A stretch of DNA of 64,000 nt from contig NZ_FTNN01000008.1 in NCBI RefSeq assembly GCF_900156405.1, forward strand, positions 1 through 64,000, in the 5' to 3' direction. Shown here in pieces: positions 56,515-64,000 of this stretch. Made by a program: the position numbers and the translations under genes. This DNA comes from Shewanella morhuae (GTDB lineage Bacteria > Pseudomonadota > Gammaproteobacteria > Enterobacterales > Shewanellaceae). The notes beneath the pieces are model-generated. The model saw only the letters and a program-made list of their open reading frames with translations. It had not been told where the DNA came from and searched no databases. How positions within the stretch are numbered: position 1 is the stretch's first letter; the number at the start of each line of letters is the position of its first letter.

Positions 56515-57153
56515 ATGACAGATCTGAGTGATATTCGCCGCGAGTATGCCAAAAGCGGCTTAAGACGTGCCGATTTACCGCAAAATCCGATGGATTTATT
56601 TGAACTGTGGATGGCGCAGGCAAGGGATGCGGAGCTTAGCGATCCAACCGCCATGTGCGTAGCAACGGTTGATGAGCACGGCCAACCCTTTCAACGGATT
56701 GTGCTACTTAAGCGTTTTGATGACACAGGTTTTGTGTTTTTTACTAACTTAGGTAGCCGCAAAGCCCAGCAGATCGCTGCTAACAATAAAATCAGTTTGC
56801 ATTTCCCTTGGCATCCTTTAGAGCGTCAGGTATCAGTATTAGGTGAGGCACTGGCGCTTTCTACCGCCGAAGTGCTTAAATACTTTCTAACTCGCCCCAA
56901 GGACAGCCAAATTGCCGCTTGGGTGTCGCAGCAGTCAAGTAAACTGAGCGCCAGACAAGTACTCGAGGGCAAGTTCTTCGAGATGAAGGCTAAGTTTGCC
57001 AAAGGTGATGTGCCATTACCCAGTTTTTGGGGGGGCTATTTAGTGCGGCCTTCAAGTATCGAATTTTGGCAGGGCGGTGAGCATCGGCTGCATGATCGTT
57101 TTATTTACACCCGTCATCAAGCTGAGTGGGATATTGACCGTTTAGCACCATAG
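56515..57153 (+). CDS. pdxH: Pyridoxamine/pyridoxine 5'-phosphate oxidase
   Basis: A 212-residue FMN enzyme making pyridoxal 5'-phosphate. Recognisable blocks are [49 protein letters not shown] (FMN phosphate binding), [11 protein letters not shown], and the C-terminal [20 protein letters not shown]. Length fits E. coli PdxH (218). AAGGA precedes the ATG at good spacing. Several window enzymes (SpeA, the ACC-deaminase-like protein) need PLP, but there is no sign of linked regulation. Confidence 0.97.
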   Translation: MTDLSDIRREYAKSGLRRADLPQNPMDLFELWMAQARDAELSDPTAMCVATVDEHGQPFQRIVLLKRFDDTGFVFFTNLGSRKAQQIAANNKISLHFPWHPLERQVSVLGEALALSTAEVLKYFLTRPKDSQIAAWVSQQSSKLSARQVLEGKFFEMKAKFAKGDVPLPSFWGGYLVRPSSIEFWQGGEHRLHDRFIYTRHQAEWDIDRLAP

Positions 57154-57216
57154 CTTAGGTTAAACCAAATATGATACTCCACTGTCAGTCAGCATTAACG
57201 TATTGAGTAAATAACA

Positions 57217-57669
57217 TTGAGTGATTATAAAATTTGGGTCGATGCCGACGCTTGTCCCAATCCTATTAAAGAAATGCTGTTTCGGGCGGCTGAGCGCAAA
57301 GCCTTGCCGCTAGTGCTGGTGGCCAATCAAATGATCCGTATACCGCCATCGCCCTATATCAGCCAAATTCGCGTGGGTGCAGGTTTTGATGTGGCGGACC
57401 AATATATTGTTGATCATGTTGAACCAACGCATTTGGTGATTACCGCAGATATTCCTTTGGCGGCGTTGATCATTGAAAAGGGGGCGTTGGCTCTCAATCC
57501 TCGCGGCGAGCTCTATACGGTCGATAATATAAAACAAAAACTGACGATGCGGGATTTTATGGAAGACTTGCGGGGTTCTGGCGTGCATACCGGTGGGCCG
57601 GATACCTTTTCTCAAGCGGATAAACAGGCTTTTGCCAATAGTTTAGATAAATGGCTAGTGCGAGTATGA
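57217..57669 (+). CDS. yaiI: YaiI/YqxD family (DUF188) protein, TTG start
   Basis: A 150-residue PIN-like protein with the family signature [47 protein letters not shown], and [12 protein letters not shown] near the middle. Acidic residues (DADAC, DADI-type) are in a nuclease-like arrangement; activity has not been settled. TTG 57217 is the only start consistent with the family N-terminus; the ribosome site is weak. It follows pdxH by 63 bp and may share its transcript. Confidence 0.9.
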   Translation: MSDYKIWVDADACPNPIKEMLFRAAERKALPLVLVANQMIRIPPSPYISQIRVGAGFDVADQYIVDHVEPTHLVITADIPLAALIIEKGALALNPRGELYTVDNIKQKLTMRDFMEDLRGSGVHTGGPDTFSQADKQAFANSLDKWLVRV

Positions 57670-57824
57670 AGTATAGTTTACTGGTCGCTAATGGATAAAA
57701 AGAGTATCTTTAGTGGCAGTTAGGTGGAGCAGAATACAGTTAACTGAGTTGTATTGTTATCCGCCACGCTTGTCGATTTACTTTACGGCATGACTTTTAA
57801 ACTCACTTTTAGAGGATTGAGACG

Positions 57825-58400
57825 ATGAAAAAATGGATAGGAATAGCGGCGTTATCTGCTATGGCCAGCTTTAGCTGCTTTGCCCAATGGCAAGTGGACG
57901 AACAGGATTCTCGAGTCAGTTTTGTGTCGATAAAGAAAGGTGATATCGCTGAGGTTCATCACTTTAAACAACTCAAAGGCCAGCTTAAAGATAATGGACA
58001 ATTTGAATTAACTATCCCGCTCATCGGTGTTGCAACCGGCATTGATATTCGCGACGAGCGGATGCAGAGTCTGTTATTTGAAGTGTCTTTATATCCTGAA
58101 CTCAAGTTGTCGTCGCAAGTTGATAATAAGTTAGTCAAAGAACTGGGCATTGGCGAAAGTAGAATAGCGGAAATTGAAGGCAAAATTTCGCTGCATGGCA
58201 AAATGCAGACTAAAACTTTTTCAGTGCTGATCACTAAAATTACGCAAAATAAACTGCAAGTCAGCAGTTTTCAGCCAGTGATAATTAACGCAAATGAGTT
58301 TGGTCTTGACGCTGGAGTGGATAAATTACGTGAAATTGCAGGTTTATCGAGCATTAGTCAAGCCGTACCTGTGTCATTTGTACTAACCTTAACTCAGTAA
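57825..58400 (+). CDS. YceI family periplasmic protein
   Basis: A 191-residue exported lipocalin-like protein. The signal peptide ends near CFA-QWQVDEQDSRVSFVSIKKGDIAEVHHF. The YceI core includes IGVATGIDIRDERMQSLLFEVSLYP. Family members bind isoprenoid-type lipids; the ligand here is unknown. GAGG precedes the ATG by 9 nt. Confidence 0.9.
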   Translation: MKKWIGIAALSAMASFSCFAQWQVDEQDSRVSFVSIKKGDIAEVHHFKQLKGQLKDNGQFELTIPLIGVATGIDIRDERMQSLLFEVSLYPELKLSSQVDNKLVKELGIGESRIAEIEGKISLHGKMQTKTFSVLITKITQNKLQVSSFQPVIINANEFGLDAGVDKLREIAGLSSISQAVPVSFVLTLTQ

Positions 58401-58485
58401 CTTTTACAAGATTGGCGTAGATCACGATATTGACTCGTTAATATGAGATAGAGTTAGCAACGTTGTGTCAGTGGGATCTCGATAA

Positions 58486-58508
58486 GAAGCCGAATTATCG
58501 GCTTCTTT
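58486..58508 (+). terminator. Probable terminator after the yceI-like gene
   Basis: GAAGCCGA-ATTA-TCGGCTTC with a short TTT tail, 85 nt past the stop codon; the weak T-run lowers confidence. Confidence 0.6.
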
Positions 58509-58576
58509 GATATTGATAGATATGATATAAATAGCATCGCGCTATATTCTAAGTTAATGAGTTTTAAGGGTAAAGA

Positions 58577-58933
58577 ATGGTTACAGATAAAGATGGTTAC
58601 ATACATTTGATCCAGTATTTAACTGAACATCTTGGCTTATTTGAAACACCGAGCTCACAGGTTATTTCAGATGATACTGTGATGGAATTGTTTGAAGAAC
58701 AATTGTCGGCGCAGATTATTATGGTGTGTGGTCAAAATCCGTCATTATCATTCATACAGCGTAATATTATTATCCGCGAGGTTGATGCCATCGTTTACGA
58801 TTTAGAGGAAATTTTAGCCTTAGTGGCTAATTACAAGGCAACACCCGCACAAACCTTATTTATAACCGAGTTTTCCAGTTTAATTAAAAACTTGTTCGAT
58901 CAAGAAATTGCAAAATTACAAGCCATTGCATAG
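58577..58933 (+). CDS. DUF3802-like hypothetical protein
   Basis: A 118-residue, mostly helical, acidic protein (VTDKDGYIHLIQYLTEHLGLF start, FDQEIAKLQAIA end). It resembles DUF3802, a family seen in Shewanella and Vibrio with no known function. The assignment is by pattern and length only. It has a free-standing promoter gap upstream and no partner in the neighbourhood. Confidence 0.6.
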   Translation: MVTDKDGYIHLIQYLTEHLGLFETPSSQVISDDTVMELFEEQLSAQIIMVCGQNPSLSFIQRNIIIREVDAIVYDLEEILALVANYKATPAQTLFITEFSSLIKNLFDQEIAKLQAIA

Positions 58934-59188
58934 TTAGGTAAATTGTATTATTTGAGCAAATAGTTGTCATAAATGATGATGGTGAAATAACTTTACTCAG
59001 CAGGGTTCGCTATTTTAGTCTTGTACACTATGCGTTTCGTTATATGTTTTCATCATGAGTGGTTGCTTCTGGTGGAAAAAATAGTTATCGCTACAACTTG
59101 TTATAGGCTTTTTTCTGTATTTCTAGCTCAATTTTAATCCAATGCCTCGAACCGTTTCTAAAACTCAAATATTGCTAAGGAGTGCTCA

Positions 59189-59563
59189 ATGCTAGCAGTT
59201 TCTATGGGTCATGCAGATGACATATTAGTGATTGTTGCATCGGGTTGTGTTAGCCGCGAGGATGTTGAAAGCTATCTTATTCCCGCGATTGAAACCAAGC
59301 TGCAAGACCATGCCAGTATTCGACTGTGGTACGAGTTTACGTCAGAATTTGAGGGGATATCTGTTGGAGCCTTGTGGGATGATGCGGTTTTAGGCCTATT
59401 TCATTTTAGCGACTTTTCAAGGGCCGTGATGTTAGTCAATGACGTTAGAATGAATACTATGGTTGCCACGCTCGCCTGCATGTTGCCTTGCCCTGTCAAA
59501 GTATTCGCCATCCATGAAAATTTACCAGCTAAAGTATGGTTAGACCAATCGCCTCCAAATTGA
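59189..59563 (+). CDS. SpoIIAA-like (STAS-related) protein
   Basis: A 124-residue single-domain protein with the SpoIIAA-like pattern: GCVSREDVESYLIPAIETKLQDHASIRLWYEF, then WDDAVLGLFHFSDFSRAVMLVND and CPVKVFAIHE near the end. Stand-alone members are thought to bind lipids or nucleotides or act in anti-anti-sigma-like roles; none is shown here. AAGGAG is upstream. Past its stop is a hairpin AAGGCACA/TGTGCCTT (59604-59631) without a T-run. Confidence 0.82.
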   Translation: MLAVSMGHADDILVIVASGCVSREDVESYLIPAIETKLQDHASIRLWYEFTSEFEGISVGALWDDAVLGLFHFSDFSRAVMLVNDVRMNTMVATLACMLPCPVKVFAIHENLPAKVWLDQSPPN

Positions 59564-59724
59564 TTATGGCATTATCGCCAGTCATTATTTACTGAGCTAA
59601 GCAAAGGCACATGCTGTGTTTTCTGTGCCTTATCTGATGTATGGATGTTTTCTGATGCACTTAATATCAATTGTTCTCTCAATTAGTCACTTGCGATAGT
59701 GTCATTTTCTTAGTTACCAGCACT

Positions 59725-60252
59725 TTATTTGTATAGAGAAGGTTTAGCTGAACCACTCACAATAGGCACGATAAACAGCAGCCAAGCGACTAAAAACCCA
59801 CTGAAAGCAACGACCATCCATTCAGCCATTGTCACGCCCATAAAACTCCACGGTGTGTCTGTACACATGCCAGTAGGGAGCATTATCGAAGGAAACCATT
59901 CATGCAGTGGCATCCAAGTCGGGAACTCTGGTAAAAATGAGCAGGTTGAGAAAGGGGATGGATTAGTTTGCATATCCACGAGTGACAAGGCCAGTTTTAA
60001 CCCCCAAGTTGCACTCACTGCCCAAAGCAAGGCAGCTAAGAGCCGAATAATTCGATATTTCGGCGCTATCATACCGATTAAGCCTGCAGCTAATAGACCA
60101 AAAACCGCCAGCCTTTGATAAATACACATGACGCAAGGGTCCAATTTCATCACATGTTGAAAATACAATGCGGTTAGCTCTAATCCAAGGGCTGTGCCAC
60201 CAAGAAGAAACCAAGACGAACGAGAATGGGCAAAGCGGGTTAGTACAGTCAA
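59725..60252 (-). CDS. dsbB: Disulfide bond formation protein DsbB, TTG start
   Basis: A 175-residue inner-membrane oxidase with four helices that re-oxidises DsbA via quinone. The first cysteine pair is in [10 protein letters not shown] (~39-42) and the second in [10 protein letters not shown] and PTGMCTDTP. The start is TTG at 60252 with GGAG 6 nt upstream ([13 protein letters not shown]), agreeing with the family N-terminus. It is downstream of nhaB on the same strand but separated by a terminator, the same order as in E. coli. No dsbA gene is in the window. Confidence 0.95.
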   Translation of the reverse strand: MTVLTRFAHSRSSWFLLGGTALGLELTALYFQHVMKLDPCVMCIYQRLAVFGLLAAGLIGMIAPKYRIIRLLAALLWAVSATWGLKLALSLVDMQTNPSPFSTCSFLPEFPTWMPLHEWFPSIMLPTGMCTDTPWSFMGVTMAEWMVVAFSGFLVAWLLFIVPIVSGSAKPSLYK

Positions 60253-60270
60253 AATGAGCTCCGTATCAGC

Positions 60271-60300
60271 AAAAACGCCCTCAAATATGGGGCGTTTTTT
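60271..60300 (-). terminator. Terminator after nhaB
   Basis: AAAACGCCC pairs with GGGCGTTTT around an 8-nt loop, with T residues on the minus strand, 56 nt past the nhaB stop codon. Confidence 0.85.
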
Positions 60301-60356
60301 GGACTCTACTTATTAAATAAAGTTCAGTCAATAAACAAAATTAATGGCCATTTAAA

Positions 60357-61958
60357 TTAGTGACTACTCATGGAGCCCAGCACTTCTTTAGCACTATGAT
60401 GCATAATCATTTGCGAGTCATAAAAATACTGAGTGGCTTGTTCGAGGAAACCGATTTCAATCGCCATCACTCCTACGATGGAAAGTACAATAGTGTAGGG
60501 CAATGCCATCCATACCATTCTTCCGTAGGATAAACGGATAAGCGGCGCCAGGGCAGAGGTTAATAGGAATAAAAATGCGGCCTGACCATTAGGTGTTGCA
60601 ACTGAAGGTAGGTTTGTTCCCGTATTAATCGCCACTGCAAGTAAATCAAATTGGTCACGGGTAATTTGGCCATTGATCAACGCCGCTTTGACCTCATTAA
60701 TATACACAGTGCCCACAAAGACGTTATCGCTCACCATAGATAAGAGACCGTTAGCAATATAGAAAATAACTAACTGTGTATTACCTTGGTAGCTCAGTGC
60801 CCACTGGATCACTGGAGCAAATAAATGCTGATCAATAATGACTCCCACTACGGCAAAAAATACGGCGAGTAGGGCGGTAAAAGGTAGTGCTTCTTCAAAG
60901 GCTTTACCAAGCGCATGTTCATCTGTTACGCCGTTAAAAGCAGTGGTTAAAATAATAACGGAAAGACCAATTAAGCCAACAGAGGCTAAATGTAAGGCCA
61001 AGCCTGCAATTAACCATATACCCACTAAAGCTTGTACGATTAACTTCATGTTGTCTTTATTGGTGCGGCGTGAATCCTCATGTGCAGCGTAATCACATAG
61101 GATTTTATGTACTGCATCGGGAAGCTTTGCGCCATAACCAAAAATATGGAATTTCTCGACTAAGAAACAGGTTAAAATACCGGCCAGTAATACAGGGACC
61201 GTTACGGGAGACATACGAATGGCGAATTCGCTGAATTGCCAGTTTGCTTGAGCAGCAATAATTAGGTTTTGTGGCTCACCAACCATAGTACACACGCCAC
61301 CAAGCGCAGTACCTACGCCAGCATGCATTAGCAAATTACGTAAAAAACCACGGAAAGCATCAAGTTCTTGTTCGTTTAGTTGATCGTCACCGTTAGCATT
61401 TTTTCCTTCGGAGGTATGATCGTGATCGGCGGAAAAATCTTTGCCTGAGGCTACTTTATGATAAATAGAGTAAAAACCAACACCAACAGCAATAATAACG
61501 GCAATAACCGTGAGTGCATCTAAAAAGGCAGATAAAAATGCTGAGGCCAAGCAAAACATCAATGACACTAAAATTTTAGAACGTACTTTGGTAATAATTT
61601 TAGTAAAGCCAAATAATAATAACTGCTTCATAAAATAAATACCGGCCACCATAAAGACCAGTAACAATAATACTTCGAGGTTGGCTTCTATTTCGTGCAG
61701 AACTTGACTTGCGGAAGTCATGCCTATTGCGACTGCTTCAATAGCTAATAAACCACCTGGCTGTAATGGATAACATTTTAATGCCATGGCTAGAGTAAAA
61801 ATAAATTCAAGGACTAACACCCAACCAGCGACAAAGGGGTCAACATAGAAAAAGAGTATCGGGTTGATAATTAAAAATGACAGTATTGCGATCTTGTACC
61901 ATTTAGGAGAGTTTCCTAAGAAGTTTCCAATAAACGCCTGACTCATTGTCACGGGCAT
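60357..61958 (-). CDS. nhaB: Na+/H+ antiporter NhaB
   Basis: A 533-residue sodium/proton antiporter with about a dozen membrane segments. The NhaB N-terminus ([25 protein letters not shown]) is close to the E. coli form. ATG 61958 has AAGGA 8 nt upstream and is preferred to the in-frame ATG at 61976. A hydrophilic loop rich in His/Asp (~190-207) separates membrane blocks. It exchanges cytoplasmic Na+ for protons, aiding alkaline and salt tolerance, as expected for a marine organism. It is divergent from fadR, as in enterobacteria. Confidence 0.96.
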   Translation of the reverse strand: MPVTMSQAFIGNFLGNSPKWYKIAILSFLIINPILFFYVDPFVAGWVLVLEFIFTLAMALKCYPLQPGGLLAIEAVAIGMTSASQVLHEIEANLEVLLLLVFMVAGIYFMKQLLLFGFTKIITKVRSKILVSLMFCLASAFLSAFLDALTVIAVIIAVGVGFYSIYHKVASGKDFSADHDHTSEGKNANGDDQLNEQELDAFRGFLRNLLMHAGVGTALGGVCTMVGEPQNLIIAAQANWQFSEFAIRMSPVTVPVLLAGILTCFLVEKFHIFGYGAKLPDAVHKILCDYAAHEDSRRTNKDNMKLIVQALVGIWLIAGLALHLASVGLIGLSVIILTTAFNGVTDEHALGKAFEEALPFTALLAVFFAVVGVIIDQHLFAPVIQWALSYQGNTQLVIFYIANGLLSMVSDNVFVGTVYINEVKAALINGQITRDQFDLLAVAINTGTNLPSVATPNGQAAFLFLLTSALAPLIRLSYGRMVWMALPYTIVLSIVGVMAIEIGFLEQATQYFYDSQMIMHHSAKEVLGSMSSH

Positions 61959-62221
61959 GTCAGTCTTCCTTTTCATGATGTTAAAAATTGCACTATATGT
62001 ATTAATTAAAATTTTATTAATACCTGCGTTTGTGAAATCAGTCTAGCCTAAAGAGAATGCTAATGTAACGATATAATATTGATGACATTTCAAAAAGCGG
62101 AGCTAATCGGCAGAAATGATTAAATCTAGCTTGGTCTTGGTTGTTTTTTTGAACAATCACATCACATTTACGCTGTGGTAACGTGATGAGTTTAAGTGAA
62201 TGGTTTCCATTTTTTCCGGCT
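61959..62221. other. nhaB/fadR divergent promoter region
   Basis: The AT-rich gap of 263 bp between nhaB and the FadR-like box has no gene; a minus-strand frame across it is a shadow. It should hold the nhaB promoter and the upstream part of the fadR promoter. Confidence 0.5.
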
Positions 62222-62234
62222 CTGGTATGATCAG
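62222..62234. promoter_or_regulatory. FadR-like operator upstream of fadR
   Basis: CTGGTATGATCAG matches the FadR core CTGGTC-N-GACCAG at 10 of 12 fixed positions, and lies 38 bp before the fadR ATG. It would give autoregulation, and perhaps influence nhaB. The call rests on pattern. Confidence 0.6.
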
Positions 62235-62271
62235 TCACCATTAAGGTACACAACAACTGGATAAGTGGCTG

Positions 62272-62988
62272 ATGATAATCAACGCCAAAGGACCTGCAAG
62301 TTTTGCAGAGAAGTATATTGTGAGATCCATATGGGACAATAAATTTCCCCCAGGATCCATTTTACCGGCTGAACGTGAACTCTCCGAGTTGATTGGTGTA
62401 ACTCGTACCACCTTACGCGAAGTGCTGCAGCGCTTGGCGCGCGATGGGTGGTTGAAAATTCAACATGGCAAACCGACTCGGGTGAATAACTTCTGGGAAA
62501 CCTCTGGTTTGAATATTCTTGAGACTATTGCCGATCTCAATCCTGAGGGATTTCCGGTGTTAGTTGACCAGTTGTTATCGGCCAGAACTAATGTGAGTGC
62601 TATCTATTTCCGTGGTGCACTGCGTTATAATCCTGATACTGCAGTGGACGTACTCGCGAAAATTCATCAACTAGAAGATACGGCTGAATCCTATGCTGAA
62701 TTTGACTATTTATTGCACCACACCTTAGCATTCTCATCTGGAAACCCACTTTACGTGTTGATTTTAAATGGTTTTAAAGGTTTATATAGTAGAGTCGGAC
62801 GCTACTATTTCACAAGTGCAGATGCGCGATTGCTGGCATTGAACTTTTATAAAGAGCTTGAGCTACTGGCACAGGCTAAAAATTATCTCGATGTATCCGC
62901 ATTGATGCGTACCTACGGCATGAATAGTGGCAAAATGTGGTTATTATTACGTGAAGATATGCCTGCTTCTATCGCGCAAGATAATTAA
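62272..62988 (+). CDS. fadR: Fatty-acid metabolism regulator FadR
   Basis: A 238-residue GntR-family regulator. The DNA-binding part ([60 protein letters not shown]) is almost identical to E. coli FadR. The C-terminal part is the acyl-CoA-binding helical domain. It represses beta-oxidation and activates unsaturated-fatty-acid genes until acyl-CoA releases it. It may control the acyl-CoA synthetase gene at 24.8 kb, but no site was seen there. Confidence 0.96.
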   Translation: MIINAKGPASFAEKYIVRSIWDNKFPPGSILPAERELSELIGVTRTTLREVLQRLARDGWLKIQHGKPTRVNNFWETSGLNILETIADLNPEGFPVLVDQLLSARTNVSAIYFRGALRYNPDTAVDVLAKIHQLEDTAESYAEFDYLLHHTLAFSSGNPLYVLILNGFKGLYSRVGRYYFTSADARLLALNFYKELELLAQAKNYLDVSALMRTYGMNSGKMWLLLREDMPASIAQDN

Positions 62989-63046
62989 TTGCCGTAATGA
63001 TATAGGCATTATAGATATCGTATTAAGCTAGAAGTACGTTCTGTAT

Positions 63047-63094
63047 AAAAGCCGTTACTATTATAAAAATACTTATTTTAGTAACAGCTTTTTG
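63047..63094. terminator. Bidirectional terminator between fadR and a SpoVR gene
   Basis: AAAAGC-C-GTTACTA pairs with TAGTAAC-A-GCTTTTT around a ~19-nt A/T loop, flanked by A and T runs. The genes on both sides converge on it. Confidence 0.72.
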
Positions 63095-63101
63095 GTACAT
63101 A

Positions 63102-64000
63102 CTATTCCAATTTAGTGATTTCAGGGCAGGATGATAAGGTAATAATACTCGCGTCTTCATTTATTTGTTCTAGAGTGACAGTGAATCCCCATAATCGATG
63201 TAAATGTTTTAATACCTCTTTATGATTATTTGCTAATGGTATTTCATTATTAGGTACATAACGTAGTGTTAACGATCTATTACCATTGACCTCTACATTA
63301 TGCACTTGAATGTTGGGTTCTATATTAGACAGATTATATTGCTGTGATAATAACTGACGAATATCTTGATAACCCTGTTGGTCGTGAATTGCGGATACCG
63401 ATAGGTAATTACGTTTTTCATCATCGTGGATACCAAATAATTTAAATTGGCGTATGACTTTAGGTGAGAGATATTGGCTAATAAAACTTTCATCTTTAAA
63501 GTTTTGCATAGCAAAGTGCAATGTCTCTATCCAGTTGCTACCAGCAATGTCGGGAAACCAGGCTTTATCTTCATCGGTTGGAGTTTCGCAAATTCGTCGA
63601 ATATCAGTAAACATGACAAAGCCTAATGCATAAGGATTAATGCCATTGTAATGACGGCTGTTATAGTCAGATTGGGCAATTACGCCAGTATGGCTCTGCA
63701 AAAACTCCATGATAAAGCGATCTGTAACGAGGCCATCGTCATATAAGTGATTTAAGATAGTGTAATGCCAGAAAGTAGCCCAGCCTTCATTCATCACCTG
63801 CGTTTGTTTTTGCGGGTAAAAATACTGCGCCATTTTACGCACTATTCGAATGATCTCTCGTTGCCATGGCTCTAGTAATGGTGCATTTTTCTCGATGAAA
63901 TATAAGATATTTTCCTGCGGCTCAGCGGGAAAATGGCGTGTTTTTGCCTGCGACTGATCCATGTGCTGGCTTGGAATAGTGCGCCATAAATCGTTCACTT
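63102..64000 (-). CDS. SpoVR family protein, C-terminal part (runs off window)
   Basis: About 298 residues are visible; the frame is open to the right edge, so the N-terminus is outside. SpoVR motifs present include NEGWATFWHYTILNHLYDDG, YNGINPYALGFVMFTDIRRI and the C-terminal RSLTLRYVPNNEIPL. The full family is ~500 aa (YcgB in E. coli), so roughly 40% is missing. In related bacteria the gene follows yeaH (DUF444) and prkA; these would lie to the right. Confidence 0.9.
   Translation of the reverse strand, partial: VNDLWRTIPSQHMDQSQAKTRHFPAEPQENILYFIEKNAPLLEPWQREIIRIVRKMAQYFYPQKQTQVMNEGWATFWHYTILNHLYDDGLVTDRFIMEFLQSHTGVIAQSDYNSRHYNGINPYALGFVMFTDIRRICETPTDEDKAWFPDIAGSNWIETLHFAMQNFKDESFISQYLSPKVIRQFKLFGIHDDEKRNYLSVSAIHDQQGYQDIRQLLSQQYNLSNIEPNIQVHNVEVNGNRSLTLRYVPNNEIPLANNHKEVLKHLHRLWGFTVTLEQINEDASIITLSSCPEITKLE

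Noticed and set aside
59604..59631. AAGGCACA/TGTGCCTT hairpin as a terminator
   Set aside because: No T-run follows it on either strand within a few bases, so intrinsic termination is not supported.
62038..62256. 72-codon minus-strand frame in the nhaB/fadR gap
   Set aside because: It covers both promoters and the FadR-like box; it has no site or similarity.

Overview
The window reads as chromosomal DNA of a Shewanella-like marine gammaproteobacterium. The support is moderate GC, a 23S-5S rRNA end, and FadR, NhaB, DsbB, SlyD, PdxH and YceH proteins close to the enterobacterial/Vibrionales type. A tyrosine-catabolic hmgA-hppD pair with a divergent LysR gene, many secreted peptidases and a large TonB-dependent receptor also fit. 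The genus is an inference from protein resemblance and gene content, since no 16S gene is present. I see no prophage, CRISPR array, complete insertion sequence or tRNA.

Layout. 1-492 is the end of an rRNA operon (23S 3' end, long structured spacer, 5S, terminator). 0.6-17.5 kb is rich in exported hydrolases: a CpdB-type nucleotidase lipoprotein, two paralogous M3 dipeptidyl carboxypeptidase lipoproteins, a secreted M20 dipeptidase and gamma-glutamyltransferase, with DUF2254, PspC-like, GNAT-like and LysE-type genes between them. 17.9-21.3 kb holds hmgA-hppD and its likely LysR regulator. 21.4-30.1 kb is a run of single genes: flippase, His/Asp-rich periplasmic protein, EVE domain, acyl-CoA synthetase, solute-binding protein, YccF, ACC-deaminase-like enzyme and small proteins. 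30.1-31 kb is a gene-poor patch with a decayed reading frame, a strong terminator and a 213-bp MITE-like inverted repeat.

31-33.8 kb is a compact stress module: a LON-substrate-domain gene, an ECF sigma factor and its ChrR-type zinc anti-sigma on the minus strand, with a methyltransferase gene diverging. Two sites with identical architecture (TGATC, then CGTA, 16 bp between the elements) lie upstream of the LON gene and of the sigma gene. 34-50 kb carries cheV, a MltB-type transglycosylase, slyD, an M1 aminopeptidase (separated from slyD by a perfect 66-bp palindrome), an esterase, a UshA-type nucleotidase, a TonB receptor, an HU-like protein, an ABC transporter, YceH and CvfB.

52-56.3 kb is a polyamine locus: speA behind a long structured leader with a possible leader peptide, an S-adenosylmethionine decarboxylase of the eukaryotic type, and agmatinase speB. 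SpeA and SpeB together give putrescine. AdoMetDC supplies the aminopropyl donor, but no aminopropyltransferase is in the window. 56.5-64 kb has pdxH, YaiI, YceI, two small proteins, dsbB, nhaB divergent from fadR with a FadR-like operator between them, and a SpoVR-family gene cut by the window end.

Most of the window is ordinary core genome. The items most worth a second look are the paired ECF promoters and their LON/methyltransferase neighbours, the speA leader, the eukaryotic-type AdoMetDC, the 66-bp palindrome, the MITE-like element, and two frameshifted coding relics.
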